Of a stretch of 64,000 nucleotides of DNA, positions 26,981 to 35,877 are shown one piece after another (within the stretch, counting starts at the first letter, position 1; the number at the start of each line of letters is the position of its first letter). This stretch comes from Bdellovibrio bacteriovorus W (GTDB taxonomy: Bacteria > Bdellovibrionota > Bdellovibrionia > Bdellovibrionales > Bdellovibrionaceae), in NCBI GenBank assembly GCA_000525675.1, contig CP002190.1:1116001-1180000 (forward strand), in the 5' to 3' direction. Under the pieces are notes generated by a model. That model did no database searches and was not told the DNA's origin. It saw only the letters and a list, made by a program, of their open reading frames with translations. The position numbers and the translations under genes are program-made.

Positions 26981-27019
26981 AAATAAGGGCTTTCCAAACA
27001 CTGGAAAGCCCTTATTTTT
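26981..27019 (+). terminator. Strong rho-independent terminator
   Basis: AATAAGGGCTTTCCA pairs with TGGAAAGCCCTTATT around a short AACAC loop and is followed by T residues. It ends the 26389-26958 gene; the A-rich left flank is short, so it works mainly in the + direction. Confidence 0.85.
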
Positions 27020-27039
27020 TTGTGAAAACGAGTTTTAAA

Positions 27040-27068
27040 TTGCGAAAGAGCAGGCCTATGATTATATC
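27040..27068 (+). promoter_or_regulatory. Sigma-70-like promoter for the sulfatase-family gene
   Basis: TTGCGA (27040-27045), a 17-bp spacer and TATATC (27063-27068) lie about 30 bp before the start codon and just after the previous terminator. Inference from boxes and spacing only. Confidence 0.4.
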
Positions 27069-27098
27069 TCCAAAGTTTATTAAATAGGCGAGAGTGAT

Positions 27099-29126
27099 AT
27101 GTCATTGGGTCGTTATCTTTTAGGAATTTTGCGAATATCTGCGTTTTTGCTGCTTTTGCAGGTGGTTTTTAGGGGGATATTTGCGACTTTCTTTGTCGAG
27201 AGTTCTTTGTTGTCGCAAGGAGATTTCTGGAGAGCCTTTTTTTTAGGGATTCGCTTCGATGGAACTATTGTTGCCTATATCAATAGTATTCCGCTCTTAT
27301 TGGTATTCTTAGTCTACGCTGCGGTTGGTAAGGTTCCTTCTTTTTTTCTGAAATTCTCTAGGTTCTATTATCTTGTGTTTGCAGTATTGGTTTTCTTTTT
27401 GAATGTGATGGATCTTGGGTTCTATTCATTCTTTCAGGATCGCCTCAATGTGATGATCTTTGGTTTTTTTGAAGACGATACAGTTGCTTTGATAAAAACC
27501 ATTTGGAGTGACTACCCCGTGATCTGGGGAGCACTTGCTTTCGTCGCTTTTATAGTTAGTTCTAAAGCCTTCTTAAAGTATGTCTTTAAGGAGAAAGTTG
27601 TGAAGTACTTTGGTTTAGAACCTCAGCAAAGTCTTTCTTCACGAGCTTTTGTGCTTTTAGGGCTTTTTGTTTTGATGCTCGCAAACGGTGTAGCAGCCCG
27701 AGGATCATTGACGCTCTTTCCATTAAGTGAAATGGATTTGGGGGTAACTTCGAATCCTGTATTAAACGATATGGCTTTCAACTCCAGTCGAGCTTTTTCT
27801 AGATCCGTAGAGCTGCGTTCGCAGATTGAGTCGACGCCGGATCTTAATATTCGTAAGTTCGGCTATGATGGGAGAGTCAATCAGGCCTTCGCAAACTACT
27901 TTGATGTTGAAGTGGGCAGTGTGCCTGAAAATCCTTTTGAACTCATGCGCCATCAAATTCCAACCAAAGTTCAATCAGGGCCGTCACCCCACGTGGTTTT
28001 AGTGGTGATGGAAAGTTGGGGGCAGTATTGGTTGCAATATCAATCTGGTGACTTCGACCTCGTAGGCGCTATGAAGACTCATTTGAGTGAAGACTACCTC
28101 ACGCGCCACTGTTTGCCAGGAACTGGGGGCACGATTGGATCTTTAAGTGCATTGATGGCAGGGCAGATTCATAGACTGGGCTATAACTTTCTTTCAGAGA
28201 CCCAATTTCTTCATGTGCCATTTCAGACTTCCCCTGCGCGAATTTTTCAAAAGGCAGGATATGAAACACGACTGGTTTACGGCGGGAATCCTGGATGGCG
28301 TGAGCTGGCAAAATTTGCCAGAGCCCAAGGTTATGCCCTTGTCGATGGCGGTCAAGAGGTGCAGGCGTCTTTAGGTACGGAAATCGAAGAGCACTCTTGG
28401 GGTGTTTATGATGAAGAGGTCTTTGCGCATGTTTTGAAGGTTCTTAAGGAAGCATCACAACCTCAGTTTATCGTTGTTATGACGACAACAAATCATCCAC
28501 CATTTGAGTTGCCGACCAAATATCAATTGCCCGAATTAAAAATTCCATCTGAGGTGCAGGCCGAATTAAACACCAGCGTGGAGTTGTCGCAAAAGCGCTT
28601 TGATACCTATCGCTACTCGATGGATCGTTTAGCTGAATTTATGACAGCGATCAAAGCAGGGGATTTAGGAAAGAACACTCTCGTTGCGGGAACGGGGGAT
28701 CACAACTTTTGGAACGTTCGCTTTAATGATAAGAATCTTATAGATCAGCATGGAGTGCCGTTTTATCTCTACGTGCCACAGGGCTTAAAGTCAGAAACTG
28801 CTCCTGCTAAAGAAGCCTTTTCTAATATTTATATGTCTCACCAAGATATATTGCCGACGCTTTATGAATTGGCTCTGAGCGGGCAAGATTATTTTTCTTT
28901 AGGGAAGAATGTTTTGAAAGTAAATCCTGAAGATAGCTATGCCTTTGATGGATTTGGTTTGGCGCTTTCAGCCGATGGCTTTATGTCGTCTTCACAAGGT
29001 GTTCATGCTTACCAAGAAAATGATCTTGCAACTTCAAGGCTAGAGCGCATGAAGATGAAGTACCAGTCTTTGCAAGCTATTATGGATGATTATTTCCGAT
29101 TTGAGAAGAGTCGGACTTCCAACTAA
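27099..29126 (+). CDS. LtaS-like membrane sulfatase / phosphoglycerol transferase
   Basis: A 675-residue inner-membrane enzyme of the LTA synthase family. About five hydrophobic segments span residues 1-205, followed by an extracytoplasmic sulfatase-fold domain. Visible metal and catalytic signatures are VVLVVMESWG, the nucleophile region PGTGGTIGSLSALM (Thr), MTTTNHPPFELP and AGTGDHNFWN. In Gram-positives LtaS makes lipoteichoic acid; in Gram-negatives homologues modify envelope glycans with phosphoglycerol or phosphoethanolamine. The substrate here is unknown. It ends 5 bp from the convergent next gene. Confidence 0.85.
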   Translation: MSLGRYLLGILRISAFLLLLQVVFRGIFATFFVESSLLSQGDFWRAFFLGIRFDGTIVAYINSIPLLLVFLVYAAVGKVPSFFLKFSRFYYLVFAVLVFFLNVMDLGFYSFFQDRLNVMIFGFFEDDTVALIKTIWSDYPVIWGALAFVAFIVSSKAFLKYVFKEKVVKYFGLEPQQSLSSRAFVLLGLFVLMLANGVAARGSLTLFPLSEMDLGVTSNPVLNDMAFNSSRAFSRSVELRSQIESTPDLNIRKFGYDGRVNQAFANYFDVEVGSVPENPFELMRHQIPTKVQSGPSPHVVLVVMESWGQYWLQYQSGDFDLVGAMKTHLSEDYLTRHCLPGTGGTIGSLSALMAGQIHRLGYNFLSETQFLHVPFQTSPARIFQKAGYETRLVYGGNPGWRELAKFARAQGYALVDGGQEVQASLGTEIEEHSWGVYDEEVFAHVLKVLKEASQPQFIVVMTTTNHPPFELPTKYQLPELKIPSEVQAELNTSVELSQKRFDTYRYSMDRLAEFMTAIKAGDLGKNTLVAGTGDHNFWNVRFNDKNLIDQHGVPFYLYVPQGLKSETAPAKEAFSNIYMSHQDILPTLYELALSGQDYFSLGKNVLKVNPEDSYAFDGFGLALSADGFMSSSQGVHAYQENDLATSRLERMKMKYQSLQAIMDDYFRFEKSRTSN

Positions 29127-29131
29127 ATCTG

Positions 29132-30625
29132 CTATTTGCGACAGAACTCCAAGCTCGGTGTTTTTTGCGAAGAACGTTGACAGTTTCTTGCAGCGAAATT
29201 AGCACCCAGTTGATGTTGAGAAATCGTCCAATCAAAGTCTACTTCCCAAGCGCGAATTTTATTTAAAGCCTTGCGACAGCTCTCGGTGCTAAGATGCTGT
29301 CCGCAAAGGTTCAGAGGCAACTGTCCTTGTGCAACTAACCATTTAAGAAATGGATGAGGCCCAAAGATTTGATCACGAGTACAAGGTAGACTTACCCCAA
29401 ATATATCACCTGTGATTGTCCAAGAAGCGTAAACGCCACTAGCAATAATATTGTCGATGTTTTTATTTAAAAGAGATTTTGCGCGTTCTTCGAGGCGCGG
29501 TAAAGACAGAACACTCGGCGCGCCAAGGGCTTCAAGCACCTGGCAGTAGGCATTAGAGTTTGCGACTTTTTCTTGGGCACAGATACCACTTTTTCCAGTT
29601 TCTAAAGTTTGTTTAACGACGAATTCTTCAAAGGTCATGGAGTAAGGTTTTTTACGAATTTCAGGGCTTTTTTGAATCAATCTAAAGAGCCATGCCGGTT
29701 GCTCGACATTTTGACAAAGACGAATTCCTCGATAAAGGCTGGCGGCTGTAGTCTCTACTTGTACGGCTAAGAGGGGATGAAGGCCTGCCTCGATCATTTG
29801 GCAGGTCATAAAGGCAGCACCTAAAATATGATAATTTTTAGAGGCAATTTGCTCGGCCTTTTTTCCCGGGTATTGGTAGTACAGAATTTTTTCTTTTAAA
29901 GAAGAACTAATATCTACGTTTTTACCAAGGCTTGAAGAAACAAAAAAATCCGCCTCTTTATCAGGGCAGAACGAAAGGGCGTCAGCTTCTCCGTCATCAG
30001 AGACATCGCTAAAAAGAACTTGCAGAGATTCTTCAGAATGGCCTTTGGCGGTTAGGTTTTTAAGGGCTTCGGCATTAAAGAAATCACCTTGTTCGACATC
30101 GTCATGACCGCAGAGTCCAATCAAGGTGATGGCCGCATTCGCGTTGCCGCGAGTGTGTTTAAGGGCTTTTTCCCAAAGCCAGCCGGCTTTGAGGTCTTTG
30201 CGTGTTCCGCCAGCGACATCAGCTAATGATGGGCGAGAGTGGCGTACTTGATCAGGATTTAGTTTTTGGTTTTGTCGGGTTTCGGTGCGCAGTTCGCTGT
30301 AGAACTCGTAAGCTGTTTCTGCAAAGCAAGTGTTTCGCTTAAAGTGATACTCAAAGAAGTTCGCAATACCAGAGTTTTTAAAGCCCACGGAGTCGTCATC
30401 GAGATAGGAGGTTGGTGCAAGTATACTGTAGTAGCGAAGAAGTCCGTTTTTGGTGTTGGATTCAGGGAGGGACTGGATAATCTTTCGAGCAATGCGATCC
30501 GCTGAAGAAACCTGACCGCGACTTTGTCCTTCAATAGCTTGAATCTCCTGCCCCATAGCAACGCTGGTGCTCAGGCACATATATAAGAGAGACATCTTAA
30601 GAAGGTTTCCAAAGTTCCAATTCAT
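29132..30625 (-). CDS. Exported hypothetical protein, Cys-containing
   Basis: A protein of about 497 residues (518 from the upstream ATG 30688). Either start gives a hydrophobic N-terminus; ATG 30625 leaves NLLKMSLLYMCLSTSVAMG as a likely signal peptide. About 13 Cys are scattered through the mature part (KRNTCFAE, LIGLCGHDD, ALSFCPDK, SLPCTRDQ, LNLCGQHL), which suggests a disulfide-bonded periplasmic or secreted protein. No catalytic motif or known domain was recognised. It is divergent from the exported gene set at 30900-35122 and may share regulation with it. Confidence 0.6.
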   Translation of the reverse strand: MNWNFGNLLKMSLLYMCLSTSVAMGQEIQAIEGQSRGQVSSADRIARKIIQSLPESNTKNGLLRYYSILAPTSYLDDDSVGFKNSGIANFFEYHFKRNTCFAETAYEFYSELRTETRQNQKLNPDQVRHSRPSLADVAGGTRKDLKAGWLWEKALKHTRGNANAAITLIGLCGHDDVEQGDFFNAEALKNLTAKGHSEESLQVLFSDVSDDGEADALSFCPDKEADFFVSSSLGKNVDISSSLKEKILYYQYPGKKAEQIASKNYHILGAAFMTCQMIEAGLHPLLAVQVETTAASLYRGIRLCQNVEQPAWLFRLIQKSPEIRKKPYSMTFEEFVVKQTLETGKSGICAQEKVANSNAYCQVLEALGAPSVLSLPRLEERAKSLLNKNIDNIIASGVYASWTITGDIFGVSLPCTRDQIFGPHPFLKWLVAQGQLPLNLCGQHLSTESCRKALNKIRAWEVDFDWTISQHQLGANFAARNCQRSSQKTPSLEFCRK

Positions 30626-30803
30626 CAATAGATAGAACAGCAAAACCAAGGCCCCCTTAAAACAAAGGAGAGTCACTTTAGGACGCATCGAGTGTCTAAC
30701 TTTAAAACACTCGCCGTAAGATGGCGGGAGCGTGTTTTGTGCTCAATGAGTGCGCTAATTGAGGCTATGTATGAATAAATTTCGCTGAGCGAAGGTGTTT
30801 TGA

Positions 30804-30833
30804 ATCTATTAAGCAACAGGTTCTTTAATAGAT
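30804..30833. promoter_or_regulatory. 9-bp inverted repeat in the divergent promoter region
   Basis: ATCTATTAA and TTAATAGAT are perfect inverted repeats with a 12-bp spacer, about 22 bp upstream of a possible promoter (TTGCTC at 30855, 16 bp, TATAAA at 30877) for the 30900 gene. The symmetry would suit a dimeric regulator; this is inference. Confidence 0.35.
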
Positions 30834-30899
30834 CAAACGCCGTTGGCAAAAGGATTGCTCTAGGATTCCTCGATTCTATAAATCTTAATGGAGGATTTT

Positions 30900-32159
30900 A
30901 TGAAAAGAGCGGTACTAGGTACGTCGGTCTGTGCTTTATTGCTTATGGGTGCTTCAGCCAAGGCCGCTGTTTGGCAAGAAACCCAATCATGGAACGCGCA
31001 GTGGGAAGCTCGTTATTCCCAATGGGTAGAGACCAGTTTTAACGAAGACTTTTTTACGTCTGGTAAATATAAAGGTATTTCAACAGATTGCGCCGATGCT
31101 GTTTATGCCGCACGCTTGATCTTTGCTTACGAAAACTCTCTTCCGTTTGCCATCAAAGACCCCACTGGTGGCAGTCAAATGATCACCAATAAGATGACTC
31201 GTTTTGATGGCACAGGCGATTCTTTTGCGCGCTTAAAACGATTTATCAACTATGTTTCTGAAATCACTAGCACGAAGAGTTTACCGAACGATTCTTATCC
31301 AATTAAGATTTCTCGTGAACACGTAAAGGCCGGTACGATTTGGAGCCGTCCACGTATTACGAAGCAGAATATTTTCAGCAAGATTTTTGGTGGAAGTGTT
31401 AAAGAGGACCCAGGCCATGCGGAACTTGTCAAAGAGGTGAGTGAAGGTGGAGCCGTTTATTTGATCGGCTCAACAGTTCCAGCGGCTGTTCGTCCTTTGA
31501 TTACAACATCGAGCTTGGTGTTTATGCCAGTTGAGAAAAACACTGGATTCAGAAATTGGATTCAGCCGCAACAGTATGCTCAAGGTGTTTCTTCATTACC
31601 AGGGTATTCTTTAGAGCAGTTTGAGATCGGTGTTACGCAAAGTCATAATAGCAATGACGATCACAACAGTAGCTCAAATCGCCAAAGACATATTTCTCAG
31701 TGGACCAAAGATGTTCAAGAAAGATTGGCACTCAGACCGGAAGAAAAAGGTGAGAGCTACGAGCGTCAAGCGCAGAATCTTTGTAACTTAGTAACTGCCA
31801 GAATTGACGTTGTTCAGAAATCAGAAGTGGTTCGTCAAAGACTGAATGGTACTTGTATGAATGCGGATCAGTACGATGCTTATTCAACGCCATCTCGTGA
31901 CAAACGTATCTTAAAAACTATTAAAGATATGGCAAGTTCAGCCTCTGGTTTTGGAATCACTTCAGCACAAAGAATTAAAAAGTTGAAGTCGTTCATTGAT
32001 CAATGTCCTGCTATTGAATATCGCCCAGGTCGTAAGATGGATCTTTATGATTTCGTAACTGCGATGTTGGATGGAAAAGTTTCTTCAAATCCTAATGATT
32101 CATTAGAAGCTCGATGGGGACTTGCGGATTCAAACGGTAAAGGTTGTCCAAAGTACTAA
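30900..32159 (+). CDS. Exported protein with possible papain/NlpC-like active site
   Basis: A 419-residue protein with a Sec signal (MKRAVLGTSVCALLLMGASAKA). ATG 30900 is chosen over 30888 because GGAGG lies five bases before it. The segment STDCADAVYAARLIFAYENSLPF resembles the Cys-nucleophile helix of NlpC/P60 or related papain-like enzymes, and DPGHAELVKEV 120 residues later could supply the His followed by a beta strand. This is weak, pattern-level evidence. An Asn/His-rich stretch (HNSNDDHNSSSNRQRH) may be a loop. It leads a run of four exported genes. Confidence 0.55.
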   Translation: MKRAVLGTSVCALLLMGASAKAAVWQETQSWNAQWEARYSQWVETSFNEDFFTSGKYKGISTDCADAVYAARLIFAYENSLPFAIKDPTGGSQMITNKMTRFDGTGDSFARLKRFINYVSEITSTKSLPNDSYPIKISREHVKAGTIWSRPRITKQNIFSKIFGGSVKEDPGHAELVKEVSEGGAVYLIGSTVPAAVRPLITTSSLVFMPVEKNTGFRNWIQPQQYAQGVSSLPGYSLEQFEIGVTQSHNSNDDHNSSSNRQRHISQWTKDVQERLALRPEEKGESYERQAQNLCNLVTARIDVVQKSEVVRQRLNGTCMNADQYDAYSTPSRDKRILKTIKDMASSASGFGITSAQRIKKLKSFIDQCPAIEYRPGRKMDLYDFVTAMLDGKVSSNPNDSLEARWGLADSNGKGCPKY

Positions 32160-32162
32160 TTT

Positions 32163-32909
32163 ATGAAAAAGCGATATTATCTCGTTCTAGCCGTTATAGC
32201 GATGCTCACAGTTTATCTGCGGGCGCAAAAACAATCCCCCGTTGTAGAAACTTCTGCAACGGGAGTGGTCGCTCAGAGGGAGAGTGAAAAGGGGCCAGTT
32301 TCTGAAGCCCTGTTCACTGCAAGTCTTCAAGGCGAGTCGTCCACTGTTGTTCAAGGTATTACTGAGCGAGATGATTCCTACAAAGAATTGCTTTCCAACA
32401 ATTTTTCAAAGCATCTTGAGAAAATGGGTCAATGCCTAGATATCAAGAATATAGTTTTCTCGGAGCTTCCCACTTTGCAGTCTTTAAATACTTCTTTAAA
32501 GCCAGAGATGGGAGATCTTTCTGAAGTTTCGACAGAGTGGTTTAATACTCATATTAATCTTCCCAACGGAGAGCAGCGTCGCGTCCGCATTGAAGTCGAG
32601 GGGCGAGGCGAAGAGTCTTCACATCGTATTTTGAAATACTACGGTCTAGATAAAGAGGGACTACCGATCTCGTTATCAGTTCCCAATGACCAAAAGTACA
32701 ACCCATCGGCAAGTTATGTGGGACAATTGGAGCAGGAAGGCAAAGTAGTCATGCGCGAAAAGGCTGCGAGGGCAGTTTTTAGTGGCGGTGGTGATCTTTA
32801 TTACGTTGAGCGAAACGGTCTCTTAAAGGACATTGAAGTGACTTTAAAGGATCGAAGTTTTAAGTGCTCTGGTATGGAGTCTTTAAGTGCAACCTGCGCT
32901 TGTTTCTAA
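32163..32909 (+). CDS. Membrane-anchored or secreted hypothetical protein
   Basis: A 248-residue protein with an N-terminal hydrophobic segment (YYLVLAVIAMLTVYL), an extracytoplasmic remainder and three closely spaced Cys at the end (KCSGMESLSATCACF). No domain recognised. It follows the previous gene by 3 bp, so it is very probably co-transcribed and perhaps co-functional with the putative Cys-His enzyme. Confidence 0.6.
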   Translation: MKKRYYLVLAVIAMLTVYLRAQKQSPVVETSATGVVAQRESEKGPVSEALFTASLQGESSTVVQGITERDDSYKELLSNNFSKHLEKMGQCLDIKNIVFSELPTLQSLNTSLKPEMGDLSEVSTEWFNTHINLPNGEQRRVRIEVEGRGEESSHRILKYYGLDKEGLPISLSVPNDQKYNPSASYVGQLEQEGKVVMREKAARAVFSGGGDLYYVERNGLLKDIEVTLKDRSFKCSGMESLSATCACF

Positions 32910-33029
32910 AAAGTTTTAAAGAAAATTAAATCTCCGTAAATCTATTGCGACAATAGGCTGGAGAATATTAAACAGAGATAGATTCATCACCCATCCTATG
33001 AGATTTTTTAAGATGCGGAGGGTTCTATC

Positions 33030-33812
33030 TTGAAGAGTCTATTTCTTATTTTAGCAGTATTAAGCTATCAATCAGCCCAAGGGCAGACATTATTGATCCC
33101 AACGCCATTTCGTGCGCCGATTCCCTGTCAGAAACAAGTCAGTGCCTTCCTAAAAAATGAGTTCTCAAAAGACGGTATTCAATGGGAGAGGGTGGTTGAT
33201 CAGGATTCCCAGACTCAAGTCTATCGAGCTTCGCGCGATCTAGGTCATTGGTATGAGTTGCAAGTTTCTGAGAAGAATCCACCCAAAATTTTTTATATTT
33301 CATCCAAGCTGAATAAGAACTTTGAGTGGAATAAAAAGACCTGCGCAATGACTCAGAGTGAGGGGCGAGGCTTGATGTTTAAGCAAGAGACTGCAGGGGC
33401 ACGCCCAGCAGATTCGGAGCCTGAAAGTTTTTTTACAGATAGCGATCTTAAGAATCTCGTGGCTTCGGGGAAGTCGGGAGTCATTTATGTTTGGTCACCG
33501 CGCATGGTTTACTCAGTCACTGAGTTTCGAGTCTTTCGAGATGTCGCAAAAAAACTAAATATTGAATTTGTTCCCGTCCTTGATCCTTTTGTGCATGAAA
33601 GTGAAGCCAGAGGGGCTGCAAAAAGTGTTCAGGCAGAATTTAAAGGTCGACGTTTAGCTTCGGTGGATCTTTATATGCGAAACTCTACTTTGCATTTTCC
33701 GACAGTTTTTGTGTATGGCAATGGCAAGATCAACTCTCGCAGAGTGATTGGAGTTCTTCCGCCGGAAGGGTTGGAGATCACTTTCAAAGAATGGTTAAAG
33801 GAGTTGAACTAA
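33030..33812 (+). CDS. Exported thioredoxin-fold-like protein without CxxC
   Basis: Starts at TTG 33030, supported by GGAGGG seven bases upstream. A Sec signal (MKSLFLILAVLSYQSAQG) leads into a 260-residue protein. The C-terminal half (SGVIYVWSPRMVYSVTEFRVFRD...FVPVLDPF...LHFPTVFVYGNGKI) follows the thioredoxin-like order, including a cis-Pro-like FPTVFVY, but where the redox pair should be it has WSPRMVYS and no Cys. It is therefore unlikely to be a redox enzyme; a binding role is more plausible. Its stop overlaps the next start (TAATG). Confidence 0.55.
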   Translation: MKSLFLILAVLSYQSAQGQTLLIPTPFRAPIPCQKQVSAFLKNEFSKDGIQWERVVDQDSQTQVYRASRDLGHWYELQVSEKNPPKIFYISSKLNKNFEWNKKTCAMTQSEGRGLMFKQETAGARPADSEPESFFTDSDLKNLVASGKSGVIYVWSPRMVYSVTEFRVFRDVAKKLNIEFVPVLDPFVHESEARGAAKSVQAEFKGRRLASVDLYMRNSTLHFPTVFVYGNGKINSRRVIGVLPPEGLEITFKEWLKELN

Positions 33813-35122
33813 TGAGTCACTTTAAAAAATACCCAGTCGCAGTGCTTTGCGGAACTTTATTGTTTTCTTCTTTAACATTGGCGCAATCGGAATGTGTAAA
33901 GGCCAACGAATATATCCCTTTTGTTGGTAAGGCAGCTTTAAAAAATAGAGACGGATCGAGTGCAAGTTTGGGAACCTATTCGCGAATTAGCCCAGACGGT
34001 CGATACGTTCTGAGGTCTCTTTCCGGCGATCATTTAACTTCAGCAAGTCTTATGGAAATCCGCGACACTGATAGCGGCGGAAAAGAAGCCATCGCTTATA
34101 ATACGAATTTGAAGAATGAAGCGTTTCCGGTGCAGGGGACTTGGCGTTTTGTGAACAACATTGGTGGTGATCACTTTCGAGTGGCTGATGTTATCGCTCA
34201 TGAAAAGAAAGCAAGCCGCCAGTTTAAAGGTGGCATAGAGGGCTTTTATGCGACGGCAGCCGAGATGCCTGGCTCGACAGATGCCTCTATAAAAATCAGA
34301 TCTCTTTCGTGGCCTAACGATGGCAATCAGGCCACGGCAGGTTCACTGAAGAATAAGGTCATCGAAGTTTCTAAAAATAAAGATGGCTCTTATAAAAAGA
34401 ATAAAGAATCGCAAAGTTACACAATGTGCGGGAACTTAAGAAAAACAGAAGGGGACATGTTCACTCTTCCGATGATCTCAACTGATGGCAAAGAATTTGC
34501 GGCATTTCCCGTGAACTCTGCTGACAAAAATCCGACGATGAGGATTTACGAATTTGCTGCCAATAATACTGACTGTAAGCTTGTTGATGATATTGGGTTT
34601 GCCACGTCAAAGGTGATTTTTGGTTTTCCGCAAGAAGGTAAAAAAGCACCACTGGTATTTTTGGGGAGTAGTACTGTCCAAGGGGCAGAGACTTGTAAAG
34701 CTTCAGCAAAGGGACAAACTCAGTGTTTCAGGGATCGCGTGCCCGTCAGTGGAATTCATCTTTATGACCGAGATTTAAAAAGAACTTTTTATGTTGGAGA
34801 TAGAACTCGCAAAGTGGATTCTGTGGATTCATTCCCAGGGATGACTAAAGATGGTCGCGTCGTCTACGGGGCTCGTTGGCAGGATTGCTCTTCCGCGAAG
34901 AAGGGTGCTTGTGAAGAAAAAGTGGGTTATGTCATCGCGGACCCTTATCAGGCAGATGATTATCGTCAGTTTCTTAAAGAAAATCCTAAGTTTGCAGCAA
35001 ATGCTAAAACCTGTATTACGAAAGCCGAAGTTTTAAAAGTAGAGCAGGATCAAAGAGTGATTTATGGAATGAGTTCGGGCGGAGAAAGTGCTCCACCTGC
35101 TTCTCGAAAAGGACATAAGTAA
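33812..35122 (+). CDS. Exported beta-propeller-like protein
   Basis: A 436-residue exported protein; ATG 33812 overlaps the previous stop and has GGAG eight bases upstream, with a Sec signal (KKYPVAVLCGTLLFSSLTLAQ). Repeated short segments such as SRISPDGRYVLRSL, PMISTDGKEFAAF and PGMTKDGRVVYGARW resemble TolB/PD40 beta-propeller blades. Function unknown. It is the last gene of the four-gene exported set. Confidence 0.6.
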   Translation: MSHFKKYPVAVLCGTLLFSSLTLAQSECVKANEYIPFVGKAALKNRDGSSASLGTYSRISPDGRYVLRSLSGDHLTSASLMEIRDTDSGGKEAIAYNTNLKNEAFPVQGTWRFVNNIGGDHFRVADVIAHEKKASRQFKGGIEGFYATAAEMPGSTDASIKIRSLSWPNDGNQATAGSLKNKVIEVSKNKDGSYKKNKESQSYTMCGNLRKTEGDMFTLPMISTDGKEFAAFPVNSADKNPTMRIYEFAANNTDCKLVDDIGFATSKVIFGFPQEGKKAPLVFLGSSTVQGAETCKASAKGQTQCFRDRVPVSGIHLYDRDLKRTFYVGDRTRKVDSVDSFPGMTKDGRVVYGARWQDCSSAKKGACEEKVGYVIADPYQADDYRQFLKENPKFAANAKTCITKAEVLKVEQDQRVIYGMSSGGESAPPASRKGHK

Positions 35123-35143
35123 CTTGAACTGGTCCATTAGGCT

Positions 35144-35321
35144 GGTTTGAAAGCGAGGGATTTGCGGAGCAATCTAAGCAAGTCTCTAGCACTTCAGCGG
35201 CACGCCATCCTGGCTCAATTGCGGCCGCTGCCTTTGGCATCGGTTCGGGCCGTCCAGGCCCCCGCAAAGGCCGCTTTCGGCCAGAGACTTTCTTAGCTTT
35301 CTCCGCAAATTTTGATTTCAA
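35144..35321 (-). repeat. Multibranched palindromic element, divergent copy 3 of the repeat family
   Basis: The outer arms match as imperfect inverted repeats: ATTTGCGGAG/CTCCGCAAAT is perfect, followed by CTAAG and AAGTCTCT pairings. Inside are CAGCGGC/GCCGCTG, GCCTTTG/CAAAGGC and GGGCC/GGCCC hairpins. On the minus strand it carries TTGAGCCAGGATGGCGT (35202-35218), 15 of 17 bases identical to the motif of copy 2. The core is more GC-rich than its surroundings. It lies next to a transposase remnant. Confidence 0.7.
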
Positions 35322-35352
35322 CAATGCTATAGGGATGTTTTTTATTTATGAA

Positions 35353-35842
35353 CTATATGAATCTGTATTGATTCACCTTAGCTATGTACAAATAGATGTT
35401 CAGTTCGAGGTGTTCTTTGATTTTGGATGTACACCAACTTTTTCTAGCAAGTCTTTTGATATGATCTCTTAATACAGCGCAGGTATGGTTGAGTGGAAAA
35501 AGTGGATCATGGATTCTCTTTTCAGAGCTTAGATACTTTTGCTCTATGGCCGAGCCATTTAAATTTATAGTATACGGTTTTATAGTTACAGTTTAATAGT
35601 CTTGCGATCTCTCTTAGAGCGACTCCTGAGGTTGCAAGTTTAAATATCTGTACATTAAGATCGACTCTTTTTTGTCCAAATGTAGGGGATAAAGTTCTAG
35701 TGGAAAAGGACTTCTTGCAGGCAAAACACTGATATCTTGGGATGAAAGTTTTAGTGCTCTTTTTATAGAAGTAACCTCTTTTGGAAAAGTTCTTTTCTCC
35801 ACAATGGGGGCATCTGAAGTGCTTAATGGATAGCTGAGACAT
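35353..35842 (-). pseudogene. Internally deleted transposase-like gene
   Basis: The intact frame (35522-35842) encodes a zinc ribbon (CPHCGEKNFSKRGYFY... CFACKKSFS) and a helix-turn-helix (GVALREIARLLNCNYKTVYYKF), as at the start of IS1-type and related transposases, and then stops at AKVSKL. The -1 frame directly after continues with HDPLFPLNHTCAVLRDHIKRLARKSWCTSK to a stop at 35353, which looks like the C-terminal end of the same transposase type. The DDE catalytic middle, some 150 or more residues, is missing, so this is a remnant rather than an active element. No flanking inverted repeats of an IS were clear. Confidence 0.65.
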
Positions 35843-35877
35843 ACAAGCCTATACCGAAGCAAGAATCTTACTGGCTT

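Noticed and set aside
28290-28301. CCTGGATGGCGT, nearly identical to the repeat motif
   Set aside because: It is in frame within the LtaS-like gene, encoding NPGWRE, and has no flanking palindromes; a chance match.
35123-35353. tRNA or rRNA gene in the GC-rich palindrome
   Set aside because: No cloverleaf, no T-arm sequence and no anticodon-loop arrangement; the pairing pattern is a branched hairpin instead.
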